Source of the DNA: Halictus rubicundus
Taxonomy: Eukaryota; Arthropoda; Insecta; Hymenoptera; Halictidae
NCBI RefSeq assembly: GCF_050948215.1
Contig: NW_027488826.1
Location: 124,001 to 188,000, forward strand
DNA length: 64,000 nucleotides
Direction of reading: 5' to 3'
Part shown: positions 28,701-43,075 of the stretch, in pieces
Position numbering within the stretch: the stretch's first letter is position 1
How the letters are laid out: each line of letters starts with the position of its first letter
Notes under the pieces: model-generated
The model's input: only the letters and a program-made list of their open reading frames with translations
The model's database searches: none
Told to the model about the DNA's origin: nothing
Position numbers and translations under genes: made by a program

Positions 28701-31700
28701 CTATCGTATCCTCTTATCGTCTCCTATCCTCTATCCTACCCAATCCCCTATCCTATCCTCTATCCTATCCTATCCTCTATCCTATCCTATCCTCTATCCC
28801 ATCCTACCCTCTATCCTATCCTATCGTATCCTCTATAATATCGTATCCTCTATTATATCCTATCCTCATTCCTATAATATCATCTGTCCTATCCTATCCT
28901 CTATCCTATCTAATCCCCTATCCTATCCTCTATCGTATCCTATGCTCTATCCTATCCTATCCTCTATCCTATCCTATCCTCTATCCTATCCTATCCTCTA
29001 TCCTCTATCGTATCCTATCCTCTATCCTATCTTATCCTCTATCCTATCCTACCCTCTATCCTATCCTATCGTATCCTCATATCGTCTCCTATCCTCTATC
29101 CTACCCAATCCCCTATCCTATCCTCTATCCTATCCTATCCTCTATCCTATACTACCCTCTATCCTATCCTATCGTATCCTCTATCGTATCCTATCCTCTA
29201 TCCTATCCTATCCTCTATCCTATCCAATCCTCTATCCTATCCTATCCTCTATCCTATCCTATCGTATCCTCTATCCTATCCTATCCTATCCTCTATCCTA
29301 TCCTATCCTCTATCCTATCCTATCCTCTATCATATCCTATCCTCTATCCTATCCAATCCTCTATCCCATCCTATCCTCTATAATATCCTATCGTATCCTC
29401 TATCCTATCCTATCTTCTATCCGAACCTATCCTCTATCCTATCCTATCCTCAATCATATCCTATCCTCTATCCTATCCTATCCTCTATCCTATCCTACCC
29501 TCTATCCTATCCTACCCTCTATCCTATCCTATCGTATCCTCATATCGTCTCCTATCCTCTATCCTACCCAATCCCCTATCCTATCCTCTATCCTATCCTA
29601 TCCTCTATCCTATACTACCCTCTATCCTATCCTATCGTATCCTCTATCGTATCCTATCCTCTATCCTATCCTATCCTCTATTATATCCTATCCTCTATAC
29701 TATCCTATCCTCTATCCTATTCTATCCTCTATCCTATCCTATCCTCTATCCTATCCTATCCTCTATCCTATCCTATCCTCTATCCTATCCTATCCTCTAT
29801 CATATCCTATCCTCTATCCTATCCTATCCTCTATCCTATCCTATCCTCTATCCTATCCTATCCTCTATCCTATCCTATCCTCTATCCTATCCTATCCTCT
29901 ATCCTATCCTATCCTCTATCCTATCCTATCCTCTATCCTCTATCGTATCCTATCCTCTATCCTATCCTATCCTCTATCCTATCCAATCCCCTATCCTATC
30001 CTCAATCCTATCCTATCCTCTATCTTATCCTATCCTCTATACTATCCTATCCACTATCTCATCCTATCCTCTATCCTATCCCATCCTCTATCCTATCCTC
30101 TATCCGATCCTATCTTCTATCCTATCCTATCCTCTCTCCTATTCTATCCTCTATCATATCCTATCCTCTATCCTATCCTATCCTCTATCCTATCCTATCT
30201 TCTATCCGAACCTATCCTCTATCCTATCATATCCTCAATCATATCCTATCCTCTATCCTATCCTATCCTCTATCCTATCCTATCCTCTATCCTATCCTAT
30301 CCTCTATCCGATCCTATCTTCTATCCTATCCTATCCTCTATCCTATCCTATCCTCTACCCTATCCTATCCTCTATCCTATCCTATCCTCTATACTATCCT
30401 ATCCTCTATCCTATCCTATCCTCTGTCCTGTCCTATCCTCTATCCTAACCTATTCTCTATCCTATCCTATCGTATCGTCTACATATAATATCGTATCCTC
30501 TATCATATCCTATCCTCATTCCTATAATATCATCTGTCCTATCCTATCCTCTATCCTATCTAATCCCCTATCCTATCCTCTATCGAATCCTATGCTCTAT
30601 CCTATCCTATCCTCTATCGTATCCTATGCTCTATCCTATCCTATCTTCTATCCGAACCTATCCTCTATCCTATCCTATCCTCAATCATATCCTATCCTCT
30701 ATCCTATCCTATCCTCTATCCTATCCTACCCTCTATCCTATCCTACCCTCTATCCTATCCTATCGTATCCTCATATCGTCTCCTATCCTCTATCCTACCC
30801 AATCCCCTATCCTATCCTCTATCCTATCCTATCCTCTATCCTATACTACCCTCTATCCTAACCTATCGTATCCTCTATCGTATCCTATCCTCTATCCTAT
30901 CCTATCCTCTATTATATCCTATCCTCTATACTATCCTATCCTCTATCCTATTCTATCCTCTATCCGATCCTATCCTATCCTCTATCCTATCCTATCCTCT
31001 ATCCTATCCTATCCTCTATCCTATCCAATCCTCTATCCTATCCTATCCTCTATCCTATCCTATCCTCTATCCTATCCTATCGTATCCTCTATCGTATCCT
31101 ATCCTCTATCCTATCCTATCCTCTATCCTATCCAATCCCCTATCCTATCCTCAATCCTATCCTATCCTCTACCTTATCCTATCCTCTATACTATCCTATC
31201 CACTATCTTATCCTATCCTCTATCCTATCCAATCCTCTATCCTATCCTCTATCCGATCCTATCTTCTATCCTATCCTATCCTCTCTCCTATTCTATCCTC
31301 TATCATATCCTATCCTCTATCCTATTCTATCCTCTATCCTATCCTATCCTCTATCCTATCCTATCCTCTATCCTATCCTATGCTCTATCCTATCCTATCG
31401 TATCCTCTATCGTATCCTATCCTCTATTCTATCCTATCCTCTTTTATATCCTATCCTCTATACTATCCTATCCTCTATCCTATCCTATCTTCTATCCTAA
31501 CCTATCCTCTATCCTATCCTATTCTCTATCCTATCCTATCCTATCCTCTATCCTATCCTATTCTCTATCCTATCCTATCGTATCCTCTATCCTATCCTAT
31601 CATCTATCCTATCCTATCCTCTATCCTATCCTATTCTCTATCCTATCCCATCCTCTATCCGATCCTATCTTCTATCCTATCCTATCCTATCCTCTATCCT

Positions 31701-34700
31701 ATCCTATCCTCTACCCTATCATATCCTATCATCTATCCTAACCTATCCTCTATCCTATCCTATCCTCTATCCTATCCTATCCTCTATCCTATCCTATCCT
31801 CTATCCTATCCAATCCCCTATCCTATACTCTATCCTTTCCTATCCTCTATCCTATCCTATCCTCTATACTATCCTATCCTCTATCCTATCCTATCCTCTG
31901 TCCTGTCCTATCCTCTATCCTAACCTATTCTCTATCCTATCCTATCGTATCCTCTATCCTATCCTATCATCTATCCTATCCTATCCTCTATCCTATCCTA
32001 TCCTCTATCCTATCCTATCCTCTATCCGATCCTATCTTCTATCCTATCCTATCCTCTATCCTATCCTAACCTCTATCCTATACTACCCTCTATCCTATCC
32101 TATCGTATCCTCTATCGTATCCTATCCTCTATCCTATCCTATCCTCTATTATATCCTATCCTCTATACTATCCTATCCTCTACCTTATCCTATCCTCTAT
32201 ACTATCCTATCCACTATCTTATCCTATCCTCTATCCTATCCTATCCTCTATCCTATCCTATCCTCTATCCTATCCTATCTTCTATCCTAACCTATCCTCT
32301 ATCCTATCCTATTCTCTATAATATCCTATCCTATCCTCTACCGTCTCCTATCCTGTATACGATCCAATCCCCTATGGTCTACCGTATCATATTCTCTATC
32401 CTATCCTCTATAGTATCGTATCCTCTATCCTATCCAATCCTCTATCCTATCCGATCCTCTATCCTATCCTATCCTCTGTAATATCGTATCCTCTATCATA
32501 TCCTATCCTCATTTCTATAATATCATCTGTCCTATCCTATCCTCTATCCTATCTAATCCCCTATCCTATCCTCTATCGTATCCTATGCTCTATCCTATCC
32601 TATCCTCTATAATATCCTATCGTATCCTCTATCCTATCCTATCTTCTATCCGAACCTATCCTCTATCCTATCCTATCCTCAATCATATCCTATCCTCTAT
32701 CCTATCCTATCCTCTATCCTATCCTATCCTCTACCCTATCCTATCCTCTATCCTATCCTATCCTCTATACTATCCTATCCTCTATCCTATCCTATCCTCT
32801 GTCCTGTCCTATCCTCTATCCTATCCTATTCTCTATCCTATCCTATCCTATCCTCTATCCTATCCTATCCTCTATCCTATCCTATCCTCTATCCTATACT
32901 ATCGTCTATCCTAACCTATCCTCTATCCTATCCAATCCTCTACCCTATCCTCTATCCCATCCTATCTTCTATCCTATCCTCTATTCTATCCTATCCTCAA
33001 CCCTATCCTATCCTCTATCCTATCCTATCGTATCCTCTATCCTATCCTATCCTCTATCCTATCCAATCCCCTATCCTATCCTCTATCAGATCCTATCCTC
33101 TATCCTATCCTATCCTCTATCCTACCCTATCCTCAACCCTATCCTATCCTCTATCCTATCCTATCCTCTATCTTATCCTATCCTCTATCCTATCCTATCC
33201 TCTATCCCATCCTATCCTCTTTCCTATCCTATCTGGTATCCTATCCTATCCTCTATCCTATCCTATCCTCTATCCCATCCTATCCTCTATCCTATCCTAT
33301 CCTCTATCCTATCCTATCCTCTACCCTATCCTGTCCTCTATCCTATCCTATCCTCTATCTTATCCTTTACTCTATCCTATCCAATCCTATACCCTATCCT
33401 CTATCCGATCCTATCTTCTATCCTATCCTATCCTCTATCCTATCCTATCCTCTACCCTAACCTATCCTCTATCCTATCCTATCCTCTATCCTATCCTATC
33501 CTCTATCGTATCCTATCCTCTATCCCATCCTATCCTCTATCCTATCCTATCCTCTATCCTATCCTATCCTCTGTCCTGTCCTATCCTCTATCCTATCCTA
33601 TTCTCTATCCTATCCTATCCTATCCTCTATCCTATCCTATCCTCTATCCTATCCTATCCTCTATCCTATACTATCGTCTATCCTAACCTATCCTCTATCC
33701 TATCTTATTCTCTATCCTATTCTATCCTATCCTCTACCGTCTCCTATCCTGTTTACGATCCAATCCCCTATGGTCTACCGTATCATATTCTCTATCCTAT
33801 CCTCTATAGTATCGTATCCTCTATCCTATCCAATCCTCTATCCTATCCGATCCTCTATCCTATCCGATCCTCTATAATATCGTATGCTCTATCATATCCT
33901 ATCCTCTTTCCTATAATATCATCTATCCTATCCTATTCTCTATCCTATCCTATCCTCATATCGTCTCCTATCCTCTATCCTATCCAATCCCCTATCCTAT
34001 CCTCTATCCGATCCTATCTTCTATCCTATCCTATCCTCTACCCTATCCTATCGTATCCTCTATAATATCGTATCCTCTATCATATCCTATCTTCTATCCT
34101 ATCCTATCCTCTATCCTATCCTATCCTCTAACCTATCCTATCCTCTATCCTATCCTATCCTCTATACTATCCTATCCTCTATCCTATCCTATCCTCTGTC
34201 CTGTCCAATCCTCTATCTTATCCTCTATCCTATCCTATCCTCTATCTTATCCTATCCTCTATCCTATCCTATCCTCTATCCTATCCAATCCCCTATCCTA
34301 TCCTCAATCCTATCCTATCCTCTATCTTATCCTATCCTCTATCCTATCCTATCCTCTATCTTATCCTATCCTCTATCCTATCCAATCCTCTATCCTATCC
34401 TATCCTCTATCCTATCCTATCGTATCCTCTATCCTATCCTATCCTATCCTCTATCCTATCCTATCCTCTATCCTATCCTATCCTCTATCATATCCTATCC
34501 TCTATACTATCCAATCCTCTATCCCATCCTATCCTCTATAATATCCTATCGTATCCTCTATCCTATCCTATCTTCTTTCCGAACCTATCCTCTATCCTAT
34601 CCTATCCTCAATCATATCCTATCCTCTATCCTATCCTATCCTCTATCCTATCCTATCCTCTATCCTATCCTACCCTCTATCCTATCCTATCGTATCCTCA

Positions 34701-35163
34701 TATCGTCTCCTATCCTCTATCCTACCCAATCCCCTATCCTATCCTCTATCCTTTCCTATCCTCTATCCTATCCTATCCTCTATCTTATCCTATTCTCTAT
34801 CCTATCCTATCCTCTATCTTATCCAATCCCCTATCCTATCCTCTATCCGATCCTATCCTCTATCCTATCCTATCCTCTATCCTATCCTATCCTCTACCCT
34901 ATCCTATCCTCTATCATATCCTATCCTCTATCCTATCCTATCCTCTATCCTATCCTATCCTCTATCCTATCCTATCCTCTATCCTATCCTATCCTCTATC
35001 CTATCCTATCGTATCCTCTATCCTATCCTATCCTCTATCCTATCCAATCCCCTATCCTATCCTCTATCCGATCCTATCCTCTATCCTATCCTATCCTCTA
35101 TCCTATCCTATCCTCTACCCTATCCTATCCTCTATCATATCCTATCCTCTATCCTATCCTATC

Positions 35164-38100
35164 GTATCCTCTATCGTATCCTATCCTCTATCCTATCCTA
35201 TCCTCTATCCTATCCAATCCCCTATCCTATACTCTATCCTTTCCTATCCTCTATCCGATCCTATCTTCTATCCTATCCTCTATCCTATCCTATCCTCTAT
35301 CCTATCCTATCCTCTATCCTATCCAATCCCCTATCCTATACTCTATCCTATCCAATCGTCTACCCTATCCTCTATCCGATCCTATCTTCTATCCTATCCT
35401 CTATCCTATCCTATCCTCAACCCTATCCTATCCTCTATCCTATCCTATCCTCTATCCCATCCTATCCTCTATCCTATCCTATCGTATCCTCTATCCTATC
35501 CTATCCTCTATCCTATCCAATCCCCTATCCTATCCTCTATCCGATCCTATCCTCTATCCTATCCTATCCTCTATCCTATCCTATCCTCTACCCTATCCTA
35601 TCCTCTATCATATCCTATCCTCTATCCTATCCTATCCTCTATCCTATCCTATCCTCTATCCTATCCTATCGTATCCTCTATCGTATCCTATCCTCTATCC
35701 TATCCTATCCTCTATCCTATCCAATCCCCTATCCTATACTCTATCCTTTCCTATCCTCTATCCGATCCTATCTTCTATCCTATCCTCTATCCTATCCTAT
35801 CCTCTATCCTATCCTATCCTCTATCCTATCCTATCCTCTATCCTATCCTATCCTCTATCCCATCCTATCCTCTATCCTATCCTATCCTCTATCCTATCCT
35901 ATCCTCTACCCTATCCTATCCTCTATCCTATCCTATCCTCTATCTTATCCTTTACTCTATCCTATCCAATCCTCTACCCTATCCTCTATCCGATCCTATC
36001 TTCTATCCTATCCTCTATCCTATCCTATCCTCTACCCTATCCTATCCTCTATCCTATCCTATCCTCTATCCTATCCTATCCTCTATCGTATCCTATCCTC
36101 TATCCCATCCTATCCTCTATCCTATCCTATCCTCTATCCTATCCTATCCTCTGTCCTGTCCTATCCTCTATCCTATCCTATTCTCTATCCTATCCTATCG
36201 TATCCTCTATCCTATCCTATCCTCTATCCTATCCTATCCTCTATCCTATCCTATCCTATCCTCTATCCTATCCTATCCTCTATCCTATACTATCGTCTAT
36301 CCTAACCTATCCTCTATCCTATCTTATTCTCTATCCTATTCTATCCTATCCTCTATCCTATACTATCGTCTATCCTAACCTATCCTCTATCCTATCTTAT
36401 TCTCTATCCTATTCTATCCTATCCTCTACCGTCTCCTATCCTGTTTACGATCCAATCCCCTATGGTCTACCGTATCATATTCTCTATCCTATCCTCTATA
36501 GTATCGTATCCTCTATCCTATCCAATCCTCTATCCTATCCGATCCTCTATCCTATCCGATCCTCTATAATATCGTAAACTCTATCATATCCTATCCTCTT
36601 TCCTATAATATCATCTATCCTATCCTATCCTCATATCGTCTCCTATCCTCTATCCTATCCAATCCCCTATCCTATCCTCTATCCGATCCTATCTTCTATC
36701 CTATCCTATCCTCTACCCTATCCTATCGTATCCTCTATAATATCGTATCCTCTATCATATCCTATCTTCTATCCTATCCTATCCTCTATCCTATCCTATC
36801 CTCTACCCTATCCTATCCTCTATCCTATCCTATCCTCTATACTATCCTATCCTCTATCCTATCCTATCCTCTGTTCTGTCCTATCCTCTATCCTATCCTA
36901 TTCTCTACCCTATCCTATCGTATCCTCTATCGTATCCTATCCTCTATCCTATCCTATCCTCTATCCTATCCAATCCCCTATCCTATACTCTATCCTTTCC
37001 TATCCTCTATCCGATCCTATCTTCTATCCTATCCTCTATCCTATCCTATCCTCTATCCTATCCTATCCTCTATCCTATCCAATCCCCTATCCTATACTCT
37101 ATCCTATCCAATCGTCTACCCTATCCTCTATCCGATCCTATCTTCTATCCTATCCTCTATCCTATCCTATCCTCAACCCTATCCTATCCTCTATCCTATC
37201 CTATCCTCTATCCCATCCTATCCTCTATCCTATCCTATCGTATCCTCTATCCTATCCTATCCTCTATCCTATCCAATCCCCTATCCTATCCTCTATCCGA
37301 TCCTATCCTCTATCCTATCCTATCCTCTATCCTATCCTATCCTCTACCCTATCCTATCCTCTATCATATCCTATCCTCTATCCTATCCTATCCTCTATCC
37401 TATCCTATCCTCTATCCTATCCTATCGTATCCTCTATCGTATCCTATCCTCTATCCTATCCTATCCTCTATCCTATCCAATCCCCTATCCTATACTCTAT
37501 CCTTTCCTATCCTCTATCCGATCCTATCTTCTATCCTATCCTCTATCCTATCCTATCCTCTATCCTATCCTATCCTCTATCCTATCCTATCCTCTATCCT
37601 ATCCTATCCTCTATCCCATCCTATCCTCTATCCTATCCTATCCTCTATCCTATCCTATCCTCTACCCTATCCTATCCTCTATCCTATCCTATCCTCTATC
37701 TTATCCTTTACTCTATCCTATCCAATCCTCTACCCTATCCTCTATCCGATCCTATCTTCTATCCTATCCTATCCTCTATCCTATCCTATCCTCTACCCTA
37801 TCCTATCCTCTATCCTATCCTATCCTCTATCCTATCCTATCCTCTATCGTATCCTATCCTCTATCCCATCCTATCCTCTATCCTATCCTATCCTCTATCC
37901 TATCCTATCCTCTGTCCTGTCCTATCCTCTATCCTATCCTATTCTCTATCCTATCCTATCGTATCCTCTATCCTATCCTATCCTCTATCCTATCCTATCC
38001 TCTATCCTATCCTATCCTATCCTCTATCCTATCCTATCCTCTATCCTATCCTATCCTCTATCCTATACTATCGTCTATCCTAACCTATCCTCTATCCTAT

Positions 38101-38690
38101 CTTATTCTCTATCCTATTCTATCCTATCCTCTATCCTATACTATCGTCTATCCTAACCTATCCTCTATCCTATCTTATTCTCTATCCTATTCTATCCTAT
38201 CCTCTACCGTCTCCTATCCTGTTTACGATCCAATCCCCTATGGTCTACCGTATCATATTCTCTATCCTATCCTCTATAGTATCGTATCCTCTATCCTATC
38301 CAATCCTCTATCCTATCCGATCCTCTATCCTATCCGATCCTCTATAATATCGTAAACTCTATCATATCCTATCCTCTTTCCTATAATATCATCTATCCTA
38401 TCCTATCCTCATATCGTCTCCTATCCTCTATCCTATCCAATCCCCTATCCTATCCTCTATCCGATCCTATCTTCTATCCTATCCTATCCTCTACCCTATC
38501 CTATCGTATCCTCTATAATATCGTATCCTCTATCATATCCTATCTTCTATCCTATCCTATCCTCTATCCTATCCTATCCTCTACCCTATCCTATCCTCTA
38601 TCCTATCCTATCCTCTATACTATCCTATCCTCTATCCTATCCTATCCTCTGTTCTGTCCTATCCTCTATCCTATCCTATTCTCTACCCTA
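35164..38690 (+). repeat. Two tandem about 1.76-1.78-kb HOR units
   Basis: Anchors at 35164/36920 (GTATCCTCTATCG) and 35351/37107 (TCCAATCGTCTACC) give an offset of 1,756 bp. Downstream, the TATGGTCTACCG marker at 36462/38240 gives 1,778 bp, and the 22-bp difference is a whole number of satellite blocks. Both units contain the same succession of variants: CTATACTCTATCC, CTCAACCC, CTGTCCTGTCC, a duplicated TACTATCGTC phrase, GTTTACGATCC and CGTAAACTC. This supports unit duplication rather than chance. Confidence 0.85.
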
Positions 38691-41600
38691 TCCTATCGTA
38701 TCCTCTATCCTATCCTATCATCTATCCTATCCTATCCTCTATCCTATCCTATCCTCTATCCTATCTTATCCTCTATCCTATCCTATCCTCTATCCGATCC
38801 TATCTTCTATCCTATCCTATCCTCTATCCTATCCAATCCTCTATCCTATCCGATCCTCTATCCTATCCGATCCTCTATAATATCGTAAACTCTATCATAT
38901 CCTATCCTCTTTCCTATAATATCATCTATCCTATCCTATCCTCATATCGTCTCCTATCCTCTATCCTATCCTATCCTCTACCCTATCCTATCCTCTATCC
39001 TATCCTATCCTCTATCCTATCCTATCCTCTATCGTATCCTATCCTCTATCCCATCCTATCCTCTATCCTATCCTATCCTCTATCCTGTCCTACCCTCTAT
39101 CCTATCCTATCCTCTATCCCATCCTATCCTCTATCCTATCCTATCCTCTATCCTATCCTATCCTCTACCCTATCCTATCCTCTATCCTATCCTATCCTCT
39201 ATCCTATCCTATTGTCTATCGTATCCTATCCTCTATCCCATCCTGTCCTCTATCCTATCCTATCCTCTATCCTATCCTATCCCCTATCCTATCCTCAATC
39301 CTATCCTATCCTCTATCTTATCCTATCCTCTATCCTATCCTATCTTCTATCCTATCCTCTATCCTATCCTATCCTCTATCCTATCCTATCCTCTATCCCA
39401 TCCTATCCTCTATCCTATCCTATCCTCTATCCTATCCTATCCTCTGTCCTGTCCTATCCTCTATCCTATCCTATTCTCTATCCTATCCTATCGTATCCTC
39501 TATCCTATCCTATCCTCTATCCTATACTATCTTCTATCCTAACCTATCCTCTATCCTATCCTATCCTATCCTCTACCGTCTCCTATCCTGTTTACGATCC
39601 AATCCCCTATGGTCTACCGTATGATATTCTATATCCTATCCTCTATAGTATCGTATCCTCTATCCTATCCAATCCTCTATCCTATCCGATCCTCTATCCT
39701 ATCCTATCCTCTATAATATCGTATGCTCTATCATATCCTATCCTCTTTCCTATCCTATCCTCTATCCCATCCTATCCTCTATCCTATCCTATCCTCTATC
39801 CTATCCTATCCTCTACCCTATCCTATCCTCTATCCTATCCTATCCTCTATCCTATCCTATCCTCTATCGTATCCTATCCTCTATCCCATCCTATCCTCTA
39901 TCCTATCCTATCCTCTACCCTATCCTATCCTCTATCCTATCCTATCCTCTATCTTATCCTTTACTCTATCCTATCCAATCCTCTACCCTATCCTCTATCC
40001 GATCCTATCTTCTATCCTATCCTATCCTCTATCCTATCCTATCCTCTAAACTATCCTATCCTCTATCCTATCCTATCCTCTATCCTATCCTATCCTCTAC
40101 CGTCTCCTATCCTGTTTACGATCCAATCCCCTATGGTCTACCGTATCATATTCTCTATCCTATCCTCTATAGTATCGTATCCTCTATCCTATCCAATCCT
40201 CTATCCTATCCGATCCTCTATCCTATCCTATCCTCTATAATATCGTATGCTCTATCATATCCTATCCTCTTTCCTATCCTATCCTCTATCCCATCCTATC
40301 CTCTATCCTATCCTATCCTCTATCCTATCCTATCCTCTACCCTATCCTATCCTCTATCCTACCCTATCCTCTATCCTATCCTATCCTCTATCGTATCCTA
40401 TCCTCTATCCCATCCTATCCTCTATCCTATCCTATCCTCTATCCTGTCCTACCCTCTATCCTATCCTATTCTCTATCCTAGCCTATCGTATCCTCTATCC
40501 TATCCTATCCTCTATCCTATCCTATCCTCTATCATATCCTATCCTCTATCCTATTCTATCCTCTATCCTATCCTATCCTCTATCCTATCCCATCCTCTAT
40601 CCTATCCTATCGTCTATCCTATCCTCTATCCTATCCTATCGTATCCTCTATCGTATCCCTTCCTCTATCCTATCCTATCCTCTATTATATCCTATCCTCT
40701 ATCCTATCCTATCCTTTATTCTATCCAATCCCCTATCCTATCCTCTATCCCATCCTATCCTCTATCCTATCCTATCCTCTATCCTATCCTATCCTCTACC
40801 CTATCCTATCCTCTATCCTACCCTATCCTCTATCCTATCCTATCCTCTATCGTATCCTATCCTCTATCCCATCCTATCCTCTATCCTATCCTATCCTCTA
40901 TCCTGTCCTACCCTCTATCCTATCCTATTCTCTATCCTAGCCTATCGTATCCTCTATCCTATCCTATCCTCTATCCTATCCTATCCTCTATCATATCCTA
41001 TCCTCTATCCTATTCTATCCTCTATCCGATCCTATCCTCTATCCTATCCTATCCTCTATCCTATCTAATCCCCTATCCTATCCTCAATCCTATCCTATCC
41101 TCTATCTTATCCTATCCTCTATCCTATCCTATCCTCTATCTCATCATATCCTCTATCCTATCCAATCCTCTATCCTATCCTATCCTCTATCCTATCCTAT
41201 CGTATCCTCTATCCTATCCTATCCTATCCTCTATCCTATCCTATCCTCTATCCTATCCTATCCTCTATCCTATCCTATCCTCTATCATATCCTATCCTCT
41301 ATCCAATCCAATCCTCTATCCTATCCTATCCTCTATAATATCCTATCGTAGCCTCTATGCTATTCTATCCTCTATCCTATCCTATCCTTTATTCTATCCA
41401 ATCCCCTATCCTATCCTCTATCCTATCCTATCCTTTATTCTATCCAATCCCCTATCCTATCCTCTATCCTATCCTATCCTCTATCTTATCCTATCCTCTA
41501 TCCTATCCTATCCTCTATCTTATCCTATCCTCTATCCTATCCAATCCTTTATCCTATCCTATCCTCTATCCTATCCTATCCTATCCTATCCTCTATCCGA

Positions 41601-43070
41601 TGCTATCCTCTATCCTATCCTATCCTCTATCTTATCGAATCCTCTATCCTATCCTATCCTCTATCCTATCCTATCGTATCCTCTATCCTATCCTATCCTA
41701 TCCTCTATCCTATCCTATCCTCTATCCTATCCTATCCTCTATCATATCCTATCCTCTATCCTATCCAATCCTCTATCCTATCCTATCCTCTATAATATCC
41801 TATCGTATCCTCTATCCTATCCTATCTTCTATCCGAACCTATCCTCTATCCTATCCTATCCTCAATCATATCCTATCCTCTATCCTATCCTATCCTCTAT
41901 CCTATCCTCTATCCTATCCTATCGTATCCTCTATCGTATCCTATCCTCTATCCCATCCTACCCTCTATCCTATCCTATCGTATCCTCTATAATATCGTAT
42001 CCTCTATCATATCCTATCCTCATTCCTATAATATCATCTGTCCTACCCTATCCTCTATCCTATCTAATCCCCCATCCTATCCTCAATCCTATCCTATCCT
42101 CTATCTTATCCTATCCTCTATCCTATCCTATCCTCTATCTTATCCTATCCTCTATCCTATCCAATCCTCTATCCTATCCTATCCTCTATCCTATCCTATC
42201 GTATCCTCTATCCTATCCTATCCTATCCTCTATCCTATCCTATCTTCTATCCGAACCTATCCTCTATCCTATCCTATCCTCAATCATATCCTATCCTCTA
42301 TCCTATCCTATCCTCTATCCTATCCTACCCTCTATCTTATCCTATCGTATCCTCTATCGTATCCTATCCTCTATCCTATCCTATCCTCTATTATATCCTA
42401 TCCTCTATACTATCCTATCCTCTATCCTATTCTATCCTCTATCCTATCCTATCCTTTATTCTATCCAATCCCCTATCCTATCCTCTATCCCATCCTATCC
42501 TCTATCCTATCCTATCCTCTATCCTATCGTATCCTCTATCGTATCCTATCCTCTATCCTATCCTATCCTCTATCTTATCCTATCCTCTATCCTATCCAAT
42601 CCTCTATCCTATCCTATCCTCTATCCTATCCTATATTATCCTCTATCCTATCCTATCCTATCCTCTATCCTATCCTATCTTCTATCCGAACCTATCCTCT
42701 ATCCTATCCTATCCTCAATCATATCCTATCCTCTATCCTGTCCTATCCTCTATCCTATCCTACCCTCTATCCTATCCTATCGTATCCTCTATCGTATCCT
42801 ATCCTCTATCGTATCCTATCCTCTATCCTATCCTATCCTCTATTATATCCTATCCTCTATACTATCCTATCCTCTATCCTATTCTATCCTCTATCCTATC
42901 CTATCCTTTATTCTATCCAATCCCCTATCCTATCCTCTATCCCATCCTATCCTCTATCCTATCCTATCCTCTATCCTATCGTATCCTCTATCGTATCCTA
43001 TCCTCTATCCTATCCTATCCTCTATCCTATCCTATCGTATCTTCTATCCTATCCTATCCTATCCTCTATC

Positions 43071-43075
43071 CTATC
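43071..43075. repeat. Target site duplication (left), CTATC
   Basis: The five bases CTATC immediately precede the left LTR and match the five bases after the right LTR. Five bp is a usual target-site length for BEL/Pao integrases. Deleting the element plus one copy restores a regular 17-bp satellite unit. A chance match is not negligible because CTATC is the background word here. Confidence 0.75.

Larger units (their letters stand above)
28701..43075 (+). repeat. 5/7-bp satellite, second HOR family, left arm
   Basis: This is the same base unit and orientation but a different set of variant words: ATCCGAACCTATCC with CTCAATCATATCC, CTCATATCGTCTCC, and GTTTACGATCC followed by TATGGTCTACCG. The last marker has its ATG at 32374, 33770, 36462, 38240, 39609 and 40133. 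The ATCCGAACC/CAATCATATCC phrase recurs near 29408, 30640, 32640, 34568, 41820, 42242 and 42680. A 454-bp repeat is visible at about 42448 and 42902. The array runs without change of sequence type into the retrotransposon boundary at 43075. No gene or RNA is seen. Confidence 0.94.

Noticed and set aside
256..43075. Dozens of long + strand open frames translating to YPIL, SYPL and ILSS repeats (left arm)
   Set aside because: They follow automatically from a 12-bp, G-poor repeat. Frames overlap in the same DNA, starts are chance variants, and no domain, signal or promoter is present.
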